Below are positions 35,615 through 39,758 of a stretch of 39,758 nucleotides of DNA, piece by piece. Under the pieces are notes generated by a model. It did no database searches. It saw only the letters and a list, made by a program, of their open reading frames with translations, and was not told the origin of the DNA. Position 1 is the first letter of the stretch, and every line of letters begins with the position of its first letter. Source of the stretch: a virus; the IMG/VR virus record IMGVR_UViG_3300025141_000260, positions 1 through 39,758 of that record; one strand, given 5' to 3'. A program made the translations under genes and the position numbers.

Positions 35615-36019
35615 ATGACTCGTAAGATCGCAAAAAGCAGTCGTGGCAGCTCTGGTGGCCGACCTAGTCCGCCTACGAAAAAGCAGCCGGAGGCAGCAGT
35701 GGAGGAATGTCCGGTATGTCCTCCCACGGATGGTTGCTCTATCCCTGCTGCACGTATTGCTGGGCTGAGCGCTCATGCTCTTGCCCAAGCGGTCAGAGTC
35801 GAGGAGCTCTGGGGATCGGAGCTCGTCTTCAGCGCAGAATCCTCTGAGTGTTTTCGGCTGAAAGGGATACCGATCTCGGGGGTTGATTTTCTGTCGTTTC
35901 GGTTCAATGGGGATCTGGGTATTGATCGGGCAACTGGATCTTTTCTGTTGGATTGCTCTGATGGGGCTGTCTTTTCACCTACGGGTGGAACTCCCCCACG
36001 GAAAATATGGTCGGTATAG
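35615..36019 (+). CDS. Hypothetical protein with disordered basic N-terminus (134 aa)
   Basis: ATG 35615 starts TRKIAKSSRGSSGGRPSPP, a basic disordered tail. CPVCPPTDGCSIP near residues 33-45 follows, then a beta-rich part (LVFSAESSECFRLKGIPISG, SFRFNGDLGI). It is the first gene beyond attP and overlaps the next by 13 nt. A minus-strand frame exists, but the plus one is more protein-like. No family is recognised. Confidence 0.6.
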   Translation: MTRKIAKSSRGSSGGRPSPPTKKQPEAAVEECPVCPPTDGCSIPAARIAGLSAHALAQAVRVEELWGSELVFSAESSECFRLKGIPISGVDFLSFRFNGDLGIDRATGSFLLDCSDGAVFSPTGGTPPRKIWSV

Positions 36020-36144
36020 CTCGGTTTTATTGCTACAGGCAAGGGGTTTCTAAAGTCGAAGACGTGCCTAAAGAGGAAGCGGGGTTCACTCGTGTTGCCC
36101 TGGAGAAGGATGGATGGTTTATCTATTATTCGGTGGTCGTATAA
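36007..36144 (+). CDS. Tiny hypothetical protein (45 aa)
   Basis: ATG 36007 starts MVGIARFYCYRQGVSKVEDV, then FTRVALEKDGWFIYYSVVV. It is a compact beta-rich peptide overlapping the previous gene's end by 13 nt. No function is known. Confidence 0.55.
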   Translation: MVGIARFYCYRQGVSKVEDVPKEEAGFTRVALEKDGWFIYYSVVV

Positions 36145-36189
36145 ATCCCTGTGTACGCTGCCTAATATGAACTGACTGCAATACAACCT

Positions 36190-36348
36190 TTGAAAATCAC
36201 TCAAATCGTAGAAGCTCTTTTTGCAGCTCACGCAATAGCAAGTATCATCTGTGCTGTTACACCGACCGAAAAAGACGACAAGATGTTGTCCAAAGTGTAT
36301 AAGGCGTTAGAAATTCTGGCCTTGAATATCGGTAAGGCTAAACAGTAA
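36190..36348 (+). CDS. Small conserved-looking phage protein (52 aa, TTG start)
   Basis: TTG 36190 starts a 52-residue protein: KITQIVEALFAAHAIASIIC, then AVTPTEKDDKMLSKVYKALE and ends NIGKAKQ. The AAHAIASIICAVTPTEKDD region resembles short phage proteins with a weakly hydrophobic helix, sometimes considered holin-adjacent. Its stop adjoins the minus-strand TM/coil gene tail to tail. The frame is supported by composition; the start codon is inferred. Confidence 0.6.
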   Translation: MKITQIVEALFAAHAIASIICAVTPTEKDDKMLSKVYKALEILALNIGKAKQ

Positions 36349-36603
36349 TTAGTTCCAACCAACAGAGCGTGCTTCTAATTTCGCTACTCGTTGCTCTATC
36401 TCGTTCAATCGCTTGAAATATTCCGCACGGTCGGCTTTAAAATCTTCATGCATGTCGTCGAACTTTTCGGCTAGATGTTCGACGGCTGTCGTTAGTTTTA
36501 CCACTGCATCACGTCCTGATCTATAACGGTCATTGGCGGCAGACCACGATTGCAAAGTCGCGCCAAATGCCACGCCGACGATACCGGCTACAATTTCGAT
36601 CAT
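36349..36603 (-). CDS. Single-TM coiled-coil protein (84 aa), possible holin or spanin partner
   Basis: ATG 36603 starts MIEIVAGIVGVAFGATLQSW, one N-terminal hydrophobic helix, then a long charged coil (VVKLTTAVEHLAEKFDDMHED to RLNEIEQRVAKLEARS). The topology (TM then soluble coil) fits a membrane-anchored lysis or exclusion protein. It is divergent from the lysis genes and shares their promoter region. No family is recognised with certainty. Confidence 0.65.
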   Translation of the reverse strand: MIEIVAGIVGVAFGATLQSWSAANDRYRSGRDAVVKLTTAVEHLAEKFDDMHEDFKADRAEYFKRLNEIEQRVAKLEARSVGWN

Positions 36604-36660
36604 TTCGTAAGAGAGCTAAGACGTTGACCGTCGTTGTTATGGTCATCATACCTAGCTCTC

Positions 36661-36666
36661 TATAAT
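36661..36666 (+). promoter_or_regulatory. Plus-strand -10 box abutting the lysis gene start
   Basis: TATAAT at 36661-36666 is only 7 bp before ATG 36673. TTATGG lies 18 bp upstream as a weak -35. Transcription would start about at the ATG, implying a leaderless mRNA unless another promoter is used. Confidence 0.45.
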
Positions 36667-36672
36667 TCGAGT

Positions 36673-37365
36673 ATGAAATGGACGAGTATGGGCATTCAAC
36701 TAGAGCCATTTTTTCGCTACTACAAGGGCAACCCAGAAGCACCTCATCAGGTAGAAGCGGTGCGGATGCTGGAGGAACTAATGCCGTCCTCGTTGTTATC
36801 TGTAAATGCTGCTTGGGTTAAGAAATACCGAGAATCAGTCCCTGATAAAGTGCTGGACGTTAAGTATTTCTATCAGACCGATAATGGGCCGACTGGGTGG
36901 CGACAGTGTCAAACCAGCTCGATTGCGATGTGTCTGAATTTTCTTGGGGTGAACGGTATTGACGATGATTTGGATTATCTGAGGGTGGTTCAGAAATACG
37001 GTGATACCACATTGCAATCATCACACCAGCAGGCCCTGAGGGAGTTGCGGGTGGATGGGCGGTTTAGGACCGATCTCGGGAAAGCTGATTTGATTAGTGA
37101 AATCGAGCACGGATGCCCCTGTGCGATTGGGATCTTGCATCACGGCTCGTTAGCGAATGGCCCCCGTGGCGGTGGGCATTACATAACTTTACGGGGCGTG
37201 ACCGATACAGCGGCGCTTGTTCACGACCCGTTTGGATCCCTTGATCTTGAGCGGGGGGTCTGGCTGGGGACTGGTCCCGAGGACGGGAAAGACGAAATCT
37301 ATGCCTGGAATAATCTGTTGCCTCGATTTGATATCGGTGGTGGCTGGGGTTGGGTGTTCAGCTGA
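36673..37365 (+). CDS. C39-like cysteine peptidase, probable lysis or cell-wall enzyme
   Basis: The start is ATG 36673. After a 50-residue N-terminal unit (IQLEPFFRYYKG...WVKKYRE), the peptidase part has GWRQCQTSSIAMCLNFLG near residue 80 (Cys nucleophile). GGGHYITLRGV near 180 gives the His, and VHDPFGS near 195 the Asp/Asn. This is the papain-like C39 layout. Its N-terminal unit resembles that of the following endolysin. Its stop overlaps the endolysin ATG as TGATG. It therefore probably acts on the envelope rather than on a bacteriocin leader. Confidence 0.82.
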   Translation: MKWTSMGIQLEPFFRYYKGNPEAPHQVEAVRMLEELMPSSLLSVNAAWVKKYRESVPDKVLDVKYFYQTDNGPTGWRQCQTSSIAMCLNFLGVNGIDDDLDYLRVVQKYGDTTLQSSHQQALRELRVDGRFRTDLGKADLISEIEHGCPCAIGILHHGSLANGPRGGGHYITLRGVTDTAALVHDPFGSLDLERGVWLGTGPEDGKDEIYAWNNLLPRFDIGGGWGWVFS

Positions 37366-37973
37366 TGTCCACACCAATTCAGCTAAAAGATGCAGCCTTC
37401 TACTACAGGGAACAGGATTGGCAGGCACATGCCTGGGATTGGTTGCAAGGGCAGCTCCATCCTGATCTGGTAGAGGAATTTGCTTGGCGATATCGCAGTG
37501 GGCCAGAGGAGTCACCCGTTTTGGAGCAAGAAATGAGCATGTCCGATTCGGGTATCGCACTTGTCAAGAGATTTGAGGGGCTCAGACTTGACGCATATCC
37601 TGATCCGGGTACTGGTGGCGAGCCCATCACGATAGGAATAGGTCACACTGGCGGAGTGAAAATGGGTGATCGGATCACAGAAGAGCAGGCACTGGCTTAC
37701 CTAAAATCCGATCTCGGTAAATTTGAGGCTGCGATTACTGATTTGATCACGCCAAACCTCACGCAGGGCGAATTCGATGCCCTGGTTAGTTGGTGCTTCA
37801 ATGTGGGCGAAGGAGCCGTTGCTGATTCGACGCTGCGGCGGCGGCTCAATGCCGGGGAAAATAAAAAGATCGTGCTCAAAGAAGAGCTGCCTCGCTGGGT
37901 AAATGGAGGCAGCGGTCGGATGCTCGGCCTAGTTCGTAGGAGGCAAGCTGAAATTGCTCACGCTTATGCCTGA
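37365..37973 (+). CDS. Endolysin: N-terminal unit plus GH24 lysozyme
   Basis: ATG 37365 (STPIQLKDAAFYYREQDW) is chosen from the TGATG overlap. Residues 1-55 form an N-terminal unit similar to that of the C39-like protein. From about 58 the GH24 (phage-type lysozyme) domain has KRFEGLRLDAYPDP (catalytic Glu) and TIGIGHTGG. LISWC-type FNVGEGA and the basic C-terminus follow. It hydrolyses peptidoglycan glycan strands for host lysis. The domain is complete (about 145 residues). Confidence 0.93.
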   Translation: MSTPIQLKDAAFYYREQDWQAHAWDWLQGQLHPDLVEEFAWRYRSGPEESPVLEQEMSMSDSGIALVKRFEGLRLDAYPDPGTGGEPITIGIGHTGGVKMGDRITEEQALAYLKSDLGKFEAAITDLITPNLTQGEFDALVSWCFNVGEGAVADSTLRRRLNAGENKKIVLKEELPRWVNGGSGRMLGLVRRRQAEIAHAYA

Positions 37974-38143
37974 GGTTCTTCGGCAGGTGCTTCGGGCTCG
38001 GAGCTGAATTCCAGAGTATCCATGAGATCGTTCAGCTCTTTAGCTGCAAACTGCATAAGCTTTGGATCCTGAACCTGCATAGCCTTACCAAATGAGTTAA
38101 CGGCTTCGATGAGCTGAGGCTTGGTGCAGGGAGCTGTCGTCAT
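37964..38143 (-). CDS. Tiny acidic protein (59 aa)
   Basis: ATG 38143 starts TTAPCTKPQLIEAVNSFGKA, then MQFAAKELNDLMDTLEFSSE and an acidic Pro/Glu tail. Its end overlaps the endolysin stop by 10 nt tail to tail. It is helical and acidic. No function is known. Confidence 0.6.
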   Translation of the reverse strand: MTTAPCTKPQLIEAVNSFGKAMQVQDPKLMQFAAKELNDLMDTLEFSSEPEAPAEEPQA

Positions 38144-38234
38144 GGGTAATGATGATTCAATCAGAGGGTAGCGCCGAAATATCCGGTGAACGAGTGAGGT
38201 TTCCCCTATTCTGGATAGGCACGATCAACACCTG

Positions 38235-38387
38235 ATGCAGACCGATTATCTCCAGAACTGGGATCCAAAGGCAGAACACAACAAGGCTTTATTCATGGAG
38301 ATGCTGTATCAGAAATCAGGCAGGACCGATGGTTTATACACCGGCCTGTGGCAGGAATTTCTGCGTAGCAGATCACCCATCCTCTGA
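38235..38387 (+). CDS. Small conserved-looking cyanophage protein (50 aa)
   Basis: ATG 38235 starts QTDYLQNWDPKAEHNKALFM, then LYQKSGRTDGLYTGLWQEF. This YL-x-NWDP-x-AEHN...SGRT-x-GLYTGLW pattern is one I associate with tiny cyanophage proteins next to tail or lysis genes. It is convergent with the next minus-strand gene (15-nt overlap). The role is unknown. Confidence 0.65.
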   Translation: MQTDYLQNWDPKAEHNKALFMEMLYQKSGRTDGLYTGLWQEFLRSRSPIL

Positions 38388-38744
38388 TTCAGCTTCCTCC
38401 TCTGGTTCTGATTCGGCTTCCTCCGGTTCAGGCTCAGACCATGGAACTCCATTGGCTTCTACAGGATTCTCCAGTAGGTCCAACTGCTTCACCAGACGTT
38501 CATTCAACAGATCCAGCTGTTCATCACCAATCGATTGCCGGGTCCACTGGATCGCTAGATCCTCAGTCACCTGAGAATAGGGGACGAACTTGGCAGGATC
38601 AGGTTCGGTGAAAACAACATTACCGCCTAGACCAGTAACGAATTCACCTCGCGTGGCAGTGAGATTCCAGTAGGAACGTTCAATAAAGCCATCAGCTAAA
38701 CGCCGATCCAGATTGCTGATGTGCCATGTAAAGGTGTCAGTCAT
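38373..38744 (-). CDS. Small conserved phage protein (DUF7936-like, 123 aa)
   Basis: ATG 38744 starts a protein with TFTWHISNLDRRLADGFIERSYWNLTA near residues 4-30. The family pattern is W-x-I-S-N-L-x-R-x-x-x-D-G-x-x-x-x-x-x-W-x-x-x-A, followed by FVPYSQVTEDLAIQWTRQSIG. The last 30 residues are highly acidic (Glu/Ser). It lies directly downstream of the tail fibre on the same strand, so it is probably a late accessory or assembly protein. The family name is from memory of the pattern. Confidence 0.68.
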   Translation of the reverse strand: MTDTFTWHISNLDRRLADGFIERSYWNLTATRGEFVTGLGGNVVFTEPDPAKFVPYSQVTEDLAIQWTRQSIGDEQLDLLNERLVKQLDLLENPVEANGVPWSEPEPEEAESEPEEEAESEDG

Positions 38745-38782
38745 TGTTAGCAGGGGTGATGGTTACAGTTTAGGGAGGTTGA

Positions 38783-39758
38783 TCAGGCTGCTTCGAGTGC
38801 GGCAACTTTTGCTTCTAGGGTTTCGATCTTTGCGATTGCTTCTTGAAGTGCTACATATGATCTAGCTTGAAGCATTCCATTGTCATAGGTTCTAATAACA
38901 CCTACATCATCTGATCGGTCTGTATTGATAACCATTTCCTCTGGCACTTCATCAGCCATTGGACCGTAACTTTTGATTTCATTTCCGATAAAATTAAAGG
39001 CATAATACGGAGTATCTTTAATCGTATTCCAAGCAGTGTTTGGATCAATGGCTTTGATGTTTTCTTTAATCCGCCTCTCTGAACCTGTTGTTAGGATTGT
39101 CGTCTGAGTAGCATAGATTTGCCCACCATTGCTAACCTTAAACCGTTCAGCGCCGCCTGAAGTGTAAGACTCAAAGAAGTTAGCGGAACCTTGGGTAATC
39201 ACTGCTCCGTTATTCTGCACCGATGAATAGACAGTTGAACTCGTCTGAGACATTATGGTGCTACCCGCAGTGATGGTGCCTGAAAAATTGCCATTATAGA
39301 AAGGTCTTGCTGTGCTCCCTATGTGACAACTTCTGCTGTATGTTGGGCTAGTCGGATTTACTGGAACTAATGAAGGAACACTGTCACCAGACTCAGTGAT
39401 TATGTATAGCCCAACATCTGCGGGACCAGGAGAGATTGCTCCAGCCGCAGTGATGCTGCCCGCGAACTCGGCTGATCCGTCCGCAAAAATCTGACTTGTA
39501 GCTGAACTGGTGCCAGTGGTGTAGCCAGCCCAAAGACCATCAGTTGATCCTGCTCTAGCTGCTTTAACAAGACCAATTGTACGCAGGGATACACCAGTTT
39601 CAGCGTATGGGTTGCCGCCTACCTGGACATCACCAGCCGCAGTGATGCTGCCGTCACCGGTTATGGTTGCTGTGCCTGCTGCTCCAGAGGCGTTATCAAT
39701 TCTAAGAGCAGTGTTGGAAGGTGAAGCTTCAATTGTGATACCAGGTCCAGTGCTATAG
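38783..39758 (-). CDS. Tail fibre C-terminus with S74 intramolecular chaperone (partial)
   Basis: The frame is open from the window end down to 38783, at least 324 residues, so the N-terminus is outside. Repeats of G-S-I-T-A-A-G type (AGSITAAG, DGSITAAG, SGTITAG) mark a trimeric beta-helical shaft. Near the end, GSERRIKENIKAIDPN begins the peptidase S74 domain with the Ser of the autocleavage site. YYAFNFIGNE and SYGPMADEVPEEM follow, then a C-terminal coil (IAKIETLEAKVAALEAA). The domain trims itself off after folding the fibre. An internal ATG at 39253 is not the start. Confidence 0.88.
   Translation of the reverse strand, partial: YSTGPGITIEASPSNTALRIDNASGAAGTATITGDGSITAAGDVQVGGNPYAETGVSLRTIGLVKAARAGSTDGLWAGYTTGTSSATSQIFADGSAEFAGSITAAGAISPGPADVGLYIITESGDSVPSLVPVNPTSPTYSRSCHIGSTARPFYNGNFSGTITAGSTIMSQTSSTVYSSVQNNGAVITQGSANFFESYTSGGAERFKVSNGGQIYATQTTILTTGSERRIKENIKAIDPNTAWNTIKDTPYYAFNFIGNEIKSYGPMADEVPEEMVINTDRSDDVGVIRTYDNGMLQARSYVALQEAIAKIETLEAKVAALEAA

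Noticed and set aside
1-39758. HIP1 (GCGATCGC) enrichment typical of many freshwater cyanobacteria
   Set aside because: I did not notice enrichment; a different 9-mer dominates.

Overview
The window looks like part of a temperate tailed phage (siphovirus-like) of a marine or brackish picocyanobacterium of the Synechococcus/Cyanobium kind. Four things suggest this. It has a tyrosine integrase beside the 3' half of a class II tRNA-Leu(CAG), which reads as an attP. It encodes a primary-type sigma factor like the cyanobacterial group 1/2 sigmas. Its portal, terminase and MuF genes are phage-type, and its lysis genes and many tiny accessory ORFs are of cyanophage style. Base composition is roughly balanced. 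attP is flanked on both sides by phage genes, and the late genes run off both ends of the window on the same strand. The DNA is therefore probably a free or circular phage genome cut in its late module, with capsid and tail genes mostly outside the window. No host genes are recognised.

Layout. (1) 1-10749, minus strand: late packaging/head module in the order terS, terL, portal, a 1423-residue multi-domain protein, a MuF-type head protein, an Ala/Gly-rich protein and two small ORFs. A 21-bp tandem repeat and one small plus-strand ORF interrupt it between terL and portal. (2) 10949-20959, minus strand: about thirty mostly tiny accessory genes, many joined by ATGA or TGATG overlaps, including a DUF932 protein. 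Several gene starts share repeated leader sequences. (3) 20998-21920: a 0.9-kb gene-free segment. A perfect consensus promoter (TTGACA-17-TATAAT, minus strand) and a hairpin/T-rich terminator bracket about 790 nt of highly foldable sequence, a candidate large structured ncRNA. (4) 21921-27379, minus strand: sigma factor, small HTH proteins, dNMP kinase, PD-(D/E)XK nuclease, probable ssDNA-binding protein, an RHH protein and a candidate repressor. (5) 27572-33438, plus strand: primase-helicase (Prim-Pol, zinc finger, RecA-like ATPase), family A DNA polymerase and four small coupled genes. (6) 33435-35584: excisionase-like protein, integrase, attP and paired arm-type repeats. (7) 35615-38387, mostly plus strand: small proteins, a TM/coiled-coil protein, a C39-like peptidase and a GH24 endolysin. 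(8) 38373-39758, minus strand: a small conserved protein and the C-terminal part of a tail fibre with an S74 self-cleaving chaperone.

How it works together (inference). The minus-strand accessory/early genes and the plus-strand replication operon diverge around 27.4 kb. A candidate repressor and a family of AATTAGGTCAA-type half-sites there look like a genetic switch. The sigma factor and the ncRNA promoter could redirect host polymerase. The integrase/excisionase/attP module handles tRNA-Leu integration. The 1423-residue virion-module protein carries a zincin and an LRAT-like domain, each introduced by the same Cys motif, and is the best candidate for a new multi-effector virion protein. A 9-mer, CCGRGCTCG, is strikingly over-represented across the window in different reading frames.
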